Shown here in pieces: positions 58,501-64,000 of a stretch of DNA of 64,000 nt. Source of the stretch: Heliocidaris erythrogramma (Eukaryota; Echinodermata; Echinoidea; Camarodonta; Echinometridae); NCBI GenBank assembly GCA_025617745.1, contig CM046866.1, positions 16,065,725 to 16,129,724 on the forward strand. The letters are read 5' to 3'. Under the pieces are notes generated by a model. It was not told where the DNA came from and made no database searches. It was given only the letters and a program-made list of their open reading frames with translations. Position 1 is the first letter of the stretch. Each line of letters begins with the position of its first letter. Both the position numbers and the translations under genes were made by a program.

Positions 58501-61042
58501 ACATTTGCTCCTGTGACGATTGCTCCAGTATAACTTTGCCATGTTAATCCTAAACCTACACCTAACCCTAATCATAATCTTCACATTATCCTTAACAAAA
58601 AACACAAATCATGACCTTGACCTTAACCTTTGACCTTTCGAGATATGGACGGAGGAGCAAATGTCGCAGGAGCAAATGTCGCATCACCAAAAATTTCCAG
58701 TACCTTGTACACCTTGCCAAAGCCTCCTTCACCTATGGTTTCTTTTTGGATGAAGTCTTTCTCATAACGCTGATGAAAGAAGCTGGAATGATCTCGATCT
58801 GGTGGCAGCATGAACGGCGTAAAGGGCACAATTGCTCTGCCATCACGGGAGTCCTGGGATAAATATAATAATAATAATGGTAACAATAACAACAATACTA
58901 CTACTACCACTACTACTACTACTAACAATAATCACGATATCCATACTTAACAGCTGTAAAAACAACAAGTACTTACAACAAGCACTTACATAATCGAAAA
59001 GTATATTACATTAGAATCCTGGGGGGGGGGGGAGGGGAGAAGTATGTTTTAAGGGTTCCTTTAAAGGTTGAAAGACAAATTATTGCTCTGATAAAAAGTG
59101 AGACATTGCTGGATGTACATATCAATATACACAAATTAAGACGGTGTCCCTGAATAGCTATAAAGAAAAAAAAATCATAATCTGTCCGGTAGAAGGGCAT
59201 TATCAAAGGCATTAGGGCTAATAGTTTAATGTTAAAGGAATCGCAATGATACAAAGTGTTGAATGCGGTTATTAGTTTGGCTTTACATGAGCTGAGCTTC
59301 CTACAGGGTCAATAAATGAGCATCCTTTTTGCAGTAACAAATTAAGAAGGAGAACATCTGTATCATATATCATAATTTAGACTTACGATTCTAATAATAT
59401 AAATGATTGCCAATTTTGTAACACACATAATCAGATATTTGAGTAATCAAAATGCACAATCTTCCAAATGACATTTGACCTTACCTCGCTGGAAGAGGAA
59501 AGGGACCATGACACCAGTGTCTTCAAGAGCACATTATAGTTACACTGCTTGAGAGCTTCTATGTGTGCCGGAGATATAAACTGTAATCAGAAAAGGCAGG
59601 AAATATATAACACATAAGATACATTCAACACTAACACAACTGTTTAAGCAACACAACTTAAGTCAGGAAATTTCGATATTGTTTTGAATATCGTATTAAA
59701 AGGGAGTCTAATATTTTTCTCCAATTTTTTGGCATGCCTCTTGTTTTGAATATCGTATTAAAAGGGAGTCTAATATTTTTCTCCAATTTTTTGGCATGCC
59801 TCTTCCCAAACACAAGCTTGCAAATAGCAATTTTGAGTTGACAACAGCTACACAATAGTCTGTTTGAAAGAAAACCAAAAAATCATATAGCAGACAATAT
59901 TTTACCTCATTCTAAAGGTAAGGAAAAGTGTCCTCTATAGAAATTTGTTGGCATGGATTTCCCCGACTTTAGAGGGAAGACCTGTCTCATTGGTAGGCCA
60001 TTATATAGCGTATGCATGGAATTGGTATGGATGTACCCCCTACGCTTGATGGAAAGAGAGGGGCTGTATGTGAGATTGTTACTTTGCTTCGACGGGAGCC
60101 CGCATAGCTCAGTTGGTAGAGCTCTGGTCATGTAATCCAGGGTCCCGGGTTCGAATCCCAGTCGGGGCATTGTAATTTTCTCACATTTACTTTCTTTATG
60201 GTAAGGAAAAGTGGAAAAGTGCAAAAATATTCTTTCCAGAGTTCCCTACTCAATCTGACCTTATGCTCCTGAAGTCTGCGAAACATTTTCTTGTACAGTC
60301 TCTGACTCTTACTGGCGCTCTTTCCATTTGCCTCACACCATCCCTTTAGCAGAGAGATTAAGATTACATCTTTGTGTAAGCCTGCAGGCTGGATCTGCAT
60401 CAGTGCTTGGGCATTGGCAGCAGGCACTGCATCAGAATCTAGAGACATTTTAATATAATACAAATGTAACTCACAGCATTTTTACATCATAACATTTAGA
60501 AGTTTGTGGTTGTCAAGTAACTCACATTTTGTCCAAGTCCATTTGTAAGCTACCACCACCAACAACAAAATTTAAAGTGTACTAGACTAGAGAGAATTTA
60601 AATGGAGCTTGATCGAAAAGCAACTGGGGAGGGAGACTAAGGAAAAACTGTCGACTGGTCTCTAATAATCAGATTTTCTGATGACCTTTAAAAAAAACTG
60701 ATGAAATTTTTTTTTCAAATTGGAGAACAGCATGTATGAAAAAATTATCACGACCATGAAACTGGGTGTCAGATAAAATTTGCCATTGTAAAACATTTAA
60801 TTCACTTCAAAATAATGTGGAAGATGGTCCCTTCTGATACATATTTTCAGTTTCTTTGAATCCATTCAAATGATGACCATTTAATTTAACAGTTAGATAT
60901 AACTTTAATGGAGATGAAAGTTTTGAATTGATGAATATGTGAAGTACTTACCATCAAAATCAGTGAGGGTTGGTGGTGTGACTCTTCTGCTTCGATTAAG
61001 ACGCTCTTTCATCCCATTGCTCATATTCCGAGGGCCAGCCAT
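43416..61042 (-). CDS. EIF2AK1: Haem-regulated-inhibitor-type eIF2-alpha kinase, whole gene (13 coding exons)
   Basis: This gene encodes a cytosolic Ser/Thr kinase of the EIF2AK family, which phosphorylates eIF2-alpha and lowers translation under stress. Thirteen exons joined by GT-AG introns with matching phases give about 826 residues; human HRI has about 630. Visible in order: N-terminal helical region (about 31-122), glycine loop GEGGFGKVYK (163-172), ATP-anchoring Lys185 in YAVKK, alpha-C Glu203, a long acidic and Ser-rich insert (about 244-572), hinge YIQMELC (573-579), catalytic loop HRDVTPKN (630-637), DFG (654-656), AAPE (701-704), SDMYSMG, PFGTGMER, and a C-terminal coiled coil (793-826). 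PFGTGMER and the terminal coiled coil point to HRI rather than PERK, GCN2 or PKR. Oddities are the Thr at the catalytic-loop Lys position, the oversized insert, and no Cys-Pro haem motif. The start ATG has a good context (AAGATGG) and an in-frame TGA 39 bases upstream. The 3' end of the transcript is not defined. Confidence 0.93.
43572..43770 (-). mobile_element. tRNA-derived SINE, copy in EIF2AK1 intron 12
   Basis: Read on the minus strand, the element has a leader shared with 59955-60205 (ATGGAATTGGTATGGATGTA, GAGGGGCTATATGTGAGATT). It is followed by GCCCGGATAGCTTAGTTGGT (A box), an anticodon-like CATGTAA loop and GGGTTCGAATCCCGG (B box), then CATTGTAATTTTCTCACATT. Mismatches in the acceptor and anticodon stems, plus the shared flanks, argue for a SINE rather than a working tRNA. 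Confidence 0.75.
43815..44195. mobile_element. Element with AAAGGTACTTCATCCCTTTTGC inverted ends, intron 12
   Basis: The left AAAGGTACTTCATCCCTTTT and the reversed right AAAGGTACTCGATCCCTTTT are followed by GC. The interior is 330 bp and non-coding. The flank does not show TTAA. A lone similar end (TTAAAGGTACTGAATCACC) occurs at 49981. Confidence 0.5.
44667..44762 (-). CDS. EIF2AK1: EIF2AK1 coding exon 12, end of C-lobe (residues 761-792)
   Basis: This is a 96-nt, phase 0-0 exon with a TTCCTCTAG acceptor and a GTAAGA donor. It encodes YTAIRHLTRQDSRERPSASD then LL and a short acidic tail. The RHLTRQ...RPSA block matches HRI QHLTRRN...RPSA, and Arg-Pro is the conserved kinase subdomain XI arginine. 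Confidence 0.92.
44990..45202 (+). repeat. Dispersed repeat, copy 2 (target of a TTAA insertion)
   Basis: This repeat resembles 3390-3640 over about 200 bases (shared blocks such as GGGACTACACAC/GGGACTGCACAC, AGGGTATTTGAAGAG/AGGGCATTTGAAGAG and TTCTCTTTAA). Its type is unknown. The sequence resumes after the TTAA element at 46138. Confidence 0.55.
45203..46137. mobile_element. TTAA-bounded DNA element with AGTAGAACACT inverted ends
   Basis: TTAA at 45203-45206 and 46134-46137 flank inverted ends AGTAGAACACT. A related dispersed repeat at 3390-3640 reads straight through the corresponding TTAA (CTCTTTAACGTG), so it provides an empty site and supports insertion into a pre-existing repeat copy. 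No recognisable protein is encoded; a 70-codon ORF at 45801-46013 has no known match. Confidence 0.6.
46630..46857 (+). CDS. THAP-type zinc-finger protein, truncated
   Basis: The 75-residue ORF starts MVYCQAFGCCNCSKK. It has the THAP C2CH pattern: Cys4, Cys9/10, then Cys61 and His64 in CSDHF, with the invariant Trp37 in KRW and the FHRFPDP block. THAP domains are DNA-binding modules of P-element-like transposases and of host factors derived from them. The domain stops at HFTRTELFLLVI before the usual AVPTIF end, so it is truncated or continues by splicing. A longer ORF from 46564 has an upstream ATG, but MVYC is the normal THAP start. It lies antisense to the host gene in a TTAA-bounded element. 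Confidence 0.72.
   Translation: MVYCQAFGCCNCSKKTIGKSFHRFPDPQKCQQLFKRWVTILNVEKFQGKDFKLDRKNDVICSDHFTRTELFLLVI
46884..47282 (-). CDS. P2X7 receptor C-terminal (ballast)-like cysteine-rich protein
   Basis: The 132-residue ORF starts MNTVKSDYCGKMEGPVAYNF; the second Met (about 47249) is an equally likely start, since YNFEPEF is a conserved opening of stand-alone members of this family. The diagnostic part is EWCRCGNC, then ECLCCRERRNC, then CITLHPDFSQICLEKAVLRTA. This matches the cysteine pattern of the intracellular C-terminus of vertebrate P2X7 (WCQCGRC...ELCC), found as free-standing proteins in many invertebrates. No P2X channel domain or membrane segment is present. The reading ends at VARLDK with a stop, earlier than expected, so it may be decaying. 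An acceptor-like TTTGATTACAG just upstream (about 47293) hints at an earlier exon. Confidence 0.65.
   Translation of the reverse strand: MNTVKSDYCGKMEGPVAYNFEPEFSKEELLARSARTADSQRQSQRRTTGDNSDDSDHGEPPAPDRINNDEWCRCGNCRPMQSAIECLCCRERRNCQEFFSESVDCITLHPDFSQICLEKAVLRTALVARLDK
48022..48159 (-). CDS. EIF2AK1: EIF2AK1 coding exon 11, C-lobe (residues 715-760)
   Basis: This is a 138-nt, phase 0-0 exon with a TTTCACAG acceptor and a GTGATG donor. It encodes SDMYSMGLILFELYHPFGTG followed by MERYKCLDNLRKG. The PFGT-MER block is diagnostic of HRI; PERK has PFSTQMER. It ends at KRWPSQ. Confidence 0.93.
48620..48990 (-). mobile_element. Dispersed SINE-like repeat with tRNA-like module, EIF2AK1 intron 10
   Basis: The repeat starts beside an (ATA)n tract. 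It contains TTCCGCTTTTATATAGCGCC, AACACCTGGGTGGAGAG, CAAATGTAGATTAACGTCTTGCC, and a minus-strand tRNA-like end with GGGTTCGAATCCC-type B box (48925-48940). I recognise this as a repeat common in marine invertebrate genomes. A truncated relative lies at 54570-54755. Confidence 0.65.
48991..49503. mobile_element. Foldback element with ATTATCCCATGGGGGCTGCC ends, intron 10
   Basis: The ends ATTATCCCATGGGGGCTGCC (plus ATTTT) are perfectly inverted, with an interior of about 450 bp. There is no recognisable protein. It abuts the SINE-like repeat at 48620-48990. Confidence 0.65.
49659..49762 (-). CDS. EIF2AK1: EIF2AK1 coding exon 10, activation segment and APE (residues 680-714)
   Basis: This is a 104-nt exon with an ACACATAG acceptor and a GTAAGA donor. 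It encodes SYTSGIGTETYAAPEQLDG followed by TTYDNK. The Thr residues before AAPE occupy the region of HRI autophosphorylation sites. It joins exon 11 in phase 0 to give DNKSDMYSMG. Confidence 0.93.
50392..51273 (+). pseudogene. Non-LTR retrotransposon reverse transcriptase C-terminus, broken
   Basis: Conceptual translation in pieces gives LGVKLDRQLTFKQHLESM, LLFRLAGSSWEANMVTLRTR, LALVYSTA, then LRISTGCLQPTPSEFKPVL and GIAPTDLHREH, then HIAQTAHHIIHECPTLSPQE. This order (thumb region, TGCLRPTP block, terminal Cys/His block) is typical of a common LINE group in invertebrates. There is an in-frame TGA at 50708 and a frame change before 51061. It lies in EIF2AK1 intron 9, antisense to the gene. Confidence 0.8.
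51415..51550 (-). CDS. EIF2AK1: EIF2AK1 coding exon 9, DFG motif (residues 635-679)
   Basis: This is a 136-nt exon with a TTCTACTAG acceptor and a GTACAA donor, ending in phase 1. It encodes PKNIFLSGKED, then VKIGDFGLARED and the start of the activation segment. Asn637 and Asp654 (of DFG) are the metal-binding residues. The match to HRI (PRNIFL, VKIGDFGLA) is very close. Confidence 0.93.
51780..52565 (+). repeat. Degenerate array related to the 42371-42838 element
   Basis: The array has about five diverged units of 145-170 bp sharing AAAATCTAATCAG, GTGATACATACTAG, CACCAAGTTTGAAGTTCAT and TTGAGATATCGCG. It ends in a decayed GGACAGACGTACGGACAG tract without the hairpin terminus. It lies in EIF2AK1 intron 8, immediately before a short MITE and the 160-bp satellite element. 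Confidence 0.75.
52676..52778. mobile_element. Short MITE with CATTG flanks
   Basis: Inverted ends GGTGATTTTAAGTATGGTGT and their complement are flanked by direct CATTG (52676-52680 and 52774-52778). The body between the flanks is 93 bp. It is non-coding, in EIF2AK1 intron 8. Confidence 0.65.
52918..54501 (+). mobile_element. Non-autonomous Helitron/HINE-like element with 160-bp tandem core
   Basis: The element lies in EIF2AK1 intron 8. A 14-bp subterminal inverted repeat, TGTATCCCCCGAAC, sits at 52954-52967 and, reversed, at 54484-54497. The 3' end has a GC hairpin (CCCCGAAC-loop-GTTCGGGG) followed by CTAA and then a T, matching the Helitron CTRR|T terminus. The core is an array of 160-bp repeats. 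This plan matches Helentron-associated elements and the pearl-type elements of bivalves. The 5' boundary is approximate. No Rep/helicase is encoded. Confidence 0.68.
53090..54430 (+). repeat. 160-bp tandem satellite, about eight units
   Basis: Seven near-identical units begin near 53248, 53408, 53568, 53728, 53888, 54048 and 54208; diverged units lie at both ends. Each unit contains GGTTACCATGGCAAC and CGGTAGAGCGCTCACAAGAA. The repeated 78-codon reading frames arise from the repeat and are not genes. Centre units differ by only one or a few bases. Confidence 0.93.
54570..54755 (-). mobile_element. Truncated relative of the 48620-48990 repeat
   Basis: This fragment shares ACACCTGGGTGGAAGTGGCA, GTCTTGCCAAAGGACATTAG and a minus-strand B-box-like GGTTCGAGTCCC with 48620-48990. 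It directly follows the Helitron-like element in intron 8. Confidence 0.6.
54925..55031 (-). CDS. EIF2AK1: EIF2AK1 coding exon 8, catalytic loop (residues 599-634)
   Basis: This is a 107-nt exon with a TTCATAG acceptor and a GTGAGT donor. It encodes QNIYKQILEGMNYIHTQGIL followed by HRDVT. Splicing to exon 9 gives HRDVTPKNIF in place of the usual HRDLKPxN. The Asp632 base is kept but the catalytic-loop Lys is Thr634. No alternative donor nearby would restore a lysine. Confidence 0.92.
55896..56959 (-). CDS. EIF2AK1: EIF2AK1 coding exon 7, acidic kinase insert and hinge (residues 244-598)
   Basis: This is a 1064-nt exon with an ATCACAG acceptor and a GTAAGT donor. It opens with an Asp/Glu run (about residues 249-287) encoded by an impure GAT/GAC repeat, continues through a long Ser/Thr/Glu-rich and probably disordered segment, and ends in the kinase hinge YIQMELC and the alpha-D region WLSDRNKKV. 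Eukaryotic eIF2-alpha kinases characteristically have an insert between the lobes. Here it is about 330 residues, well over twice the mammalian HRI insert. The mammalian Cys-Pro haem-ligand motif after NKR is not present. Confidence 0.9.
57076..57283 (+). mobile_element. tRNA-derived SINE in EIF2AK1 intron 6
   Basis: This is a third, more diverged copy of the 36785/37078 family: GGCTCGGTGGTAGAGCAGTG, AAGGTTTGAAACCAAG, GCCAATGCCCTCTCG, and tail GTCGGGTAAAATAAATC. Confidence 0.62.
57598..57734 (-). CDS. EIF2AK1: EIF2AK1 coding exon 6, alpha-C helix and beta-4/5 (residues 199-243)
   Basis: This is a 137-nt exon with a TTACAG acceptor and a GTATGT donor, ending in phase 2. It encodes SMQREIQALACLNHPNVVRY; Glu203 is the alpha-C glutamate. 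HPNVVRYHQSWF matches the HPNIVGYHTAWI segment of HRI. It splices directly in frame to exon 7. Intron 6 also holds a candidate poison exon. Confidence 0.92.
58009..58086 (-). CDS. EIF2AK1: EIF2AK1 coding exon 5, ATP-binding lysine (residues 173-198)
   Basis: This is a 78-nt exon with a TTTTAG acceptor and a GTAAGC donor. It encodes VQHKLDQEHYAVKKIKV followed by a basic KKK patch and two Cys. Lys185 in YAVKK is the beta-3 lysine that contacts ATP phosphates in protein kinases. Confidence 0.92.
58704..58853 (-). CDS. EIF2AK1: EIF2AK1 coding exon 4, start of kinase N-lobe (residues 123-172)
   Basis: This is a 150-nt, phase 0-0 exon with a TTATCCCAG acceptor and a GTACTG donor. It ends exactly at the glycine-rich ATP loop, GEGGFGKVYK (residues 163-172). 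The preceding QRYEKDFIQKETI corresponds to the SRYLNEFEELAIL segment of mammalian HRI. Confidence 0.92.
58862..58930. repeat. AAT/ACT trinucleotide tract, EIF2AK1 intron 3
   Basis: (AAT)n then (ACT)n lies immediately upstream, in the gene's sense, of the exon 4 acceptor, so length changes could affect splicing of the glycine-loop exon. Confidence 0.8.
59485..59580 (-). CDS. EIF2AK1: EIF2AK1 coding exon 3 (residues 91-122)
   Basis: This is a 96-nt, phase 0-0 exon between a TTACAG acceptor and a GTAAGG donor. It encodes FISPAHIEALKQCNYNVLLK and a Trp/Ser-rich end, finishing the N-terminal domain. Only one His (residue 96) lies in the stretch where mammalian HRI carries its adjacent histidine pair. 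Confidence 0.85.
59679..59802 (+). repeat. Perfect tandem duplication, 2 x 62 bp, EIF2AK1 intron 2
   Basis: TTGTTTTGAATATCGTATTA begins at 59679 and again at 59741. The 62-bp units appear identical, indicating a very recent duplication or an assembly artefact. Confidence 0.9.
59955..60205 (+). mobile_element. tRNA-derived SINE, copy in EIF2AK1 intron 2
   Basis: This is the second copy of the family at 43572-43770, in the opposite orientation. The tRNA-like part (60099-60170) has GCATAGCTCAGTTGGTAGAG and GGGTTCGAATCCCAG. It ends CATTGTAATTTTCTCACATT. The two copies are inverted relative to each other within one primary transcript. Confidence 0.75.
60260..60438 (-). CDS. EIF2AK1: EIF2AK1 coding exon 2 (residues 31-90)
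   Basis: This exon lies between a TCTCTAG acceptor and a GTCAGA donor, and is 179 nt long. It encodes the first part of the N-terminal helical domain (HKDVILISLLKGW...SQRLYKKMFRRL). It can be aligned by eye with the segment of mammalian HRI that reads NQLLLVSLLEHL, which belongs to the haem-binding N-terminal domain. Confidence 0.85.
60952..61042 (-). CDS. EIF2AK1: EIF2AK1 coding exon 1 (residues 1-30)
   Basis: The exon starts MAGPRNMSNGMKERLNRS and ends in phase 1 at a GTAAGT donor. The start is set by the context AAGATGG and by an in-frame TGA upstream. The short peptide is basic and has no recognised domain. It joins exon 2 to restore an Asp codon (G+AT). Confidence 0.85.
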
Positions 61043-61070
61043 CTTTGCTCCAGAGCTCCAGTCTTGAACT

Positions 61071-61087
61071 TTAACTCTTCATCACAT
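61071..61087 (-). promoter_or_regulatory. Overlapping minimal upstream ORFs in the EIF2AK1 leader
   Basis: The leader immediately before the EIF2AK1 start contains ATGTGATG: a start-stop ORF (ATG TGA) overlapping a three-codon ORF (ATG AAG AGT TAA) that ends at 61071, about 28 nt before the main ATG. Such uORFs usually damp and stress-gate translation. Their presence in the mature leader depends on where transcription starts, which is not known. GTATATATAAGG at about 61099-61110 is either a TATA box or, through its terminal AAG, a splice acceptor. Confidence 0.5.
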
Positions 61088-61329
61088 ATGCACCAGCACC
61101 TTATATATACAAAAAAATATCAATACAAATATATAGAGGTATATGATCTAAAACTACAGAACCACTCATAGCTACATGACTATACTTCGTGAGTGGAATC
61201 TAGGCAGTCATACACCACGGCTTTTTCAAACACCACTGCACAAAAGTCACCAATATTCACTCAAAATCAGCATTTAATTTACAAAAACTGACCCCAACAT
61301 ATCCATGAAATGCGATAAATTCAACTCAC

Positions 61330-61420
61330 CGATGTTGGAAAAGATAATTCCAAAAATGAAATCCATAATTTACTGTCGATTCTGGTGAAACGAGGTATCG
61401 GAGTCATTGTGTACATTTCC
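61330..61420 (-). promoter_or_regulatory. Putative non-coding first exon and promoter of EIF2AK1
   Basis: A good donor, CATCG|GTGAGT, at 61330/61329 ends a stretch that could be an untranslated first exon; a weak acceptor lies at about 61100. CpG dinucleotides are locally enriched from about 61380 to 61480, as expected for a housekeeping promoter. An ATG at 61366 would open another uORF running across the junction. This exon is inferred, not proven. Confidence 0.35.
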
Positions 61421-63453
61421 TGGTCGCCGCAAGCGCTGGCATCTCCCCAAAAGAATTTTGTCGTTAAAAATTTGGTCCCTATCGCGTACACGGAAAAGTC
61501 CTGTTTTTCTGTGTGCGAGATCGCGAGCCTGCAATCCCGAGTTTCTTTAATTTTTTGTGGACAAACTTTTATTGGCCGATTTTAGTCTAAGACATCGGCG
61601 GTATGAAAACAACACACAATCGCAAAAAAATCGGCAGGGTTTCTTCGGTTTTGGACAAGATTTTGACTTTGGATTTTGCTGGAAATATCAAAAGTTCTTC
61701 CTAACGGCTATTTGAGGTAGGAGTGAGATTTTTAAGAGCTGAATTTAAAAGGAAGTATTTAAAATATTTATCTTATTTTTCCCCCATACCTTTAGTACAT
61801 GCGACAGAAATTACCAAGTATTTTTTTATTCATATCGCGTAGTGGTCAATATGACCACTATTTGTGGTGTTCACAGAACTATCCTTGTGCTGTGGGGGGT
61901 TGTGTCAATTTCATCAGCAGACAACCGCTAACATTACACTCAGCTCTAGACCCAAGTTGAAGAGGTAAAAACACATTCAGCAAAATTCTGGGAAAACAAT
62001 TTTTAGTTTTTAGTTTTACATTTTTTAATTTGTAGCATGATAAATAATCTCATTTTTTAATAACTCCTTCCATTGCAATCACCTTGATCAAGTAAAATTT
62101 TTCATTGCTTTTGACCAGCGATCTTGCTCAGTTTGAAACTCCTGCTGGGAGAAAATCCTAACAAAAGTACTAACAGCACCACAGTCTCAGATGTACATGT
62201 ACTATGTACTCTAACTCTAAGTCTCTATGAAGTATGATGACTGACTATAGACTATACTGTGCTCAAGGTTATAAACAACCTCATGTCACATGTGTGTCTC
62301 AGTGAGTGTCTAAAAGTAAAACCTCTTAATTACATTCCCTGGTTTCAACAAAGAAACCCCTCACCAATATCACTCCCTATACATGCCCCAACTTGTCAAG
62401 CTTTGTCCTGGTTCGAATTCGGAGTTGCGGGGAATCCCCATCCCACCGGCTCAGCCTCAGCTCCGCCCGGGCCGGCCTGAGAGTGTACAGTAAGTGTAAG
62501 AACAGCAGGAATCAAAAGTTGGCCACCCGGAAGATCCGGCGGGCTTTCTGATGCAAGACCGCTTGAAATTCCCAACACAATCACAGATGTTTAGCCTGCC
62601 CTTTGCTAGCCTTAGTGTATTTCAAAATCACACAATCAATATATTAAACACACAGAACAGAGTATCGAACTTACGAAATTTTGACTGATGCTCATTACTT
62701 ATTCGAAGCAAAAAAACGTTCAAAGATTCCCGCTACCGACAAGACGACGAGAAACTTCGAGTGCTGCAATTTTATACGTTGCGTTAATATTAATGGCACC
62801 GGTAGTACCGTATTAGTCTGCATTAAAGCGGGTACATAAGTACATGCAAACAATTCTTGTTGGAAATACATTTTACAAATTATCAATTTTTCACACTATG
62901 TATAATTTTTAACCATTTAATTATTAGGGTATTATAAAAAAATTCCTATCATTAGAAAAAAATCACTGGAATTCTTATTAAAGTTGCATAAGATGTGTAA
63001 AATATATAATAGTGTCTTTTTTATAGACTACTTTCATAATTTTGTCATTTTTCTATTGTCGTCCAAGGAAAGCTCGGGACACCTCCGACCTCCAACATCA
63101 CTTATGAAGCTTTTGAAGGGGGGGGGGGGGAGGCGGGTGACTGCAATTCCTTTTTAAATCTTATTATTTTCTTTCAGTTGACTGATATACAAAATATCGC
63201 GTTACATAGACTGTTATTGAATTTCCAATACGAAGCTTTTTTCTTCATAATATCACTCTTATTAAAAAAAGGAACAAATTGATGGCGCAAATATTCACTC
63301 TTGAATGATAAGCGCCTTAAAACATAAATAAACAAACAAACAAACAATGGCCGAATGATCATGCACAACTGATTGAATAATTTCACATTTTAAAGTGAAT
63401 TCCTCTAAATTAGAAGATATAATCCAGTAATCTAATCGGCTTTGCATGACTGG
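61421..63453. other. Upstream flank of EIF2AK1
   Basis: No gene was recognised. A GC-rich patch at 62400-62560 (GGCTCAGCCTCAG, GCCCGGGCCGGCC) has no clear ORF. A G run lies at 63119-63130. Confidence 0.5.
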
Positions 63454-63815
63454 TTATTTTTGTCTATATGAAAATACCAATAAGTGAAATCGATCCATAA
63501 ATTTTTCCATTTGCTTTTGTCTTTGTCTTTGATGATGACAATCCCCCGAATAATCTAATTCGAAGTTTTTGTTCATATCAAAGTCTCCACCCATTATTAT
63601 CAAACTGTCTTCTGTAGTTACCTTGTTTATTTCCCGAGACAATTCTTGCAAAATATTAATTTGTTCTATTTCCTTATTTCTAGTTTGAACAGTACACATT
63701 ACATAAGACCACCTTTAATCCATGAATGGCACATTGTATTAATATACCGCCCATCTGAATCTCTTACTATTTCCTCCAGCTGGAGCCAATAGGAATTCAT
63801 TAAAACCAAAACACT
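63454..63815 (-). pseudogene. LINE apurinic-type endonuclease domain, broken
   Basis: Segments DSDGRYI, VVLCNVYCSN (another frame), EIEQINILQELSREINK and DSLIIMGGDFDMNKN match the EEP endonuclease of L1/Tx1-like LINEs (lcNvYaPN, iiGGDFN). A frameshift lies near 63700, and GGDFN reads GGDFD. The fragment ends before FTW-type motifs, so it is dead. Confidence 0.72.
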
Positions 63816-63844
63816 TTAGCATGATTTGTACCATGACTAATAGA

Positions 63845-63960
63845 CCTGTTTACTAAGTGTTCAAATTTTATGCATACTTTTGAAAGAAAGGTTGTTCTTG
63901 ACAAACTGAAAGCTTGCCAGAGGCTTTCTTATCCTTGCACCTAATATTAAAAAACAGGCA
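63845..63960. repeat. Fragment of the 37656-37870 MITE family
   Basis: This fragment shares ATTTTATGCATAC, AAAGGTTGTTCTTGACA and CTGAAAGCTTGCC with the complement of 37790-37850, preceded by AATAGACC. It runs into the right edge region. Confidence 0.55.
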
Positions 63961-64000
63961 GAGAAACGGTTTATTATGAAAATAAGAAACTTAGGATTCT

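Noticed and set aside
43416-61042. Assignment of the kinase as PERK (EIF2AK3) or GCN2
   Set aside because: There is no signal peptide, membrane segment, RWD or HisRS-like domain. PFGTGMER and the terminal coiled coil fit HRI.

Overview
The window looks like nuclear DNA from a marine deuterostome, most likely an echinoderm such as a sea urchin. The evidence is AT-rich DNA, long introns with GT-AG borders, abundant short foldback elements, tRNA-derived SINEs, Helitron-like elements with about 160-bp tandem cores, and a metazoan eIF2-alpha kinase gene. The species cannot be fixed from the sequence alone. There are no operons, phage, CRISPR arrays or rRNA genes.

One complete protein-coding gene can be reconstructed. 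On the minus strand, from 61042 down to 43416, thirteen coding exons joined by twelve phase-consistent GT-AG introns encode a protein of about 826 residues. It is an HRI-type eIF2-alpha kinase (EIF2AK1): a divergent N-terminal domain, an N-lobe, a very long acidic insert, a C-lobe and a C-terminal coiled coil. Its leader holds tiny upstream ORFs. Its catalytic loop reads HRDVTPKN, so the usual lysine is threonine. The Cys-Pro haem motif known from mammalian HRI is not visible.

A second gene is represented by its first coding exon only (17631 to 17538, minus strand). It encodes a SNAG repressor motif (MPRSFLVRR) and ends at a perfect GTAAGT donor. A TATA box and a plausible start site lie about 490 bp upstream. 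No zinc-finger exon was found in the 17.5 kb downstream.

Region by region: 1-17500 is gene-free DNA with purine/pyrimidine tracts, CpG-rich islets and a few mobile-element fragments, and is probably the first intron and flank of the SNAG gene. 17500-18500 is the SNAG exon and promoter. 18500-43400 is intergenic, rich in MITEs, SINEs, LINE relics and microsatellites. 43416-61400 is the HRI gene, whose introns hold most of the striking mobile DNA. 61400-64000 is the HRI upstream flank, ending in a broken LINE endonuclease.

The most unusual structures are four. (1) A 1.5-kb TTAA-bounded element in HRI intron 11 carries a THAP zinc-finger ORF and, convergently, a P2X7 C-terminal (ballast)-like ORF. 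(2) Helitron-like elements have tandem cores carrying regular RFX X-boxes, or four DR1-spaced nuclear-receptor half-sites. (3) An Alu/7SL-like SINE occurs outside mammals. (4) Scattered GC-rich islets pair a CArG box with a GGTCGCGTG motif.
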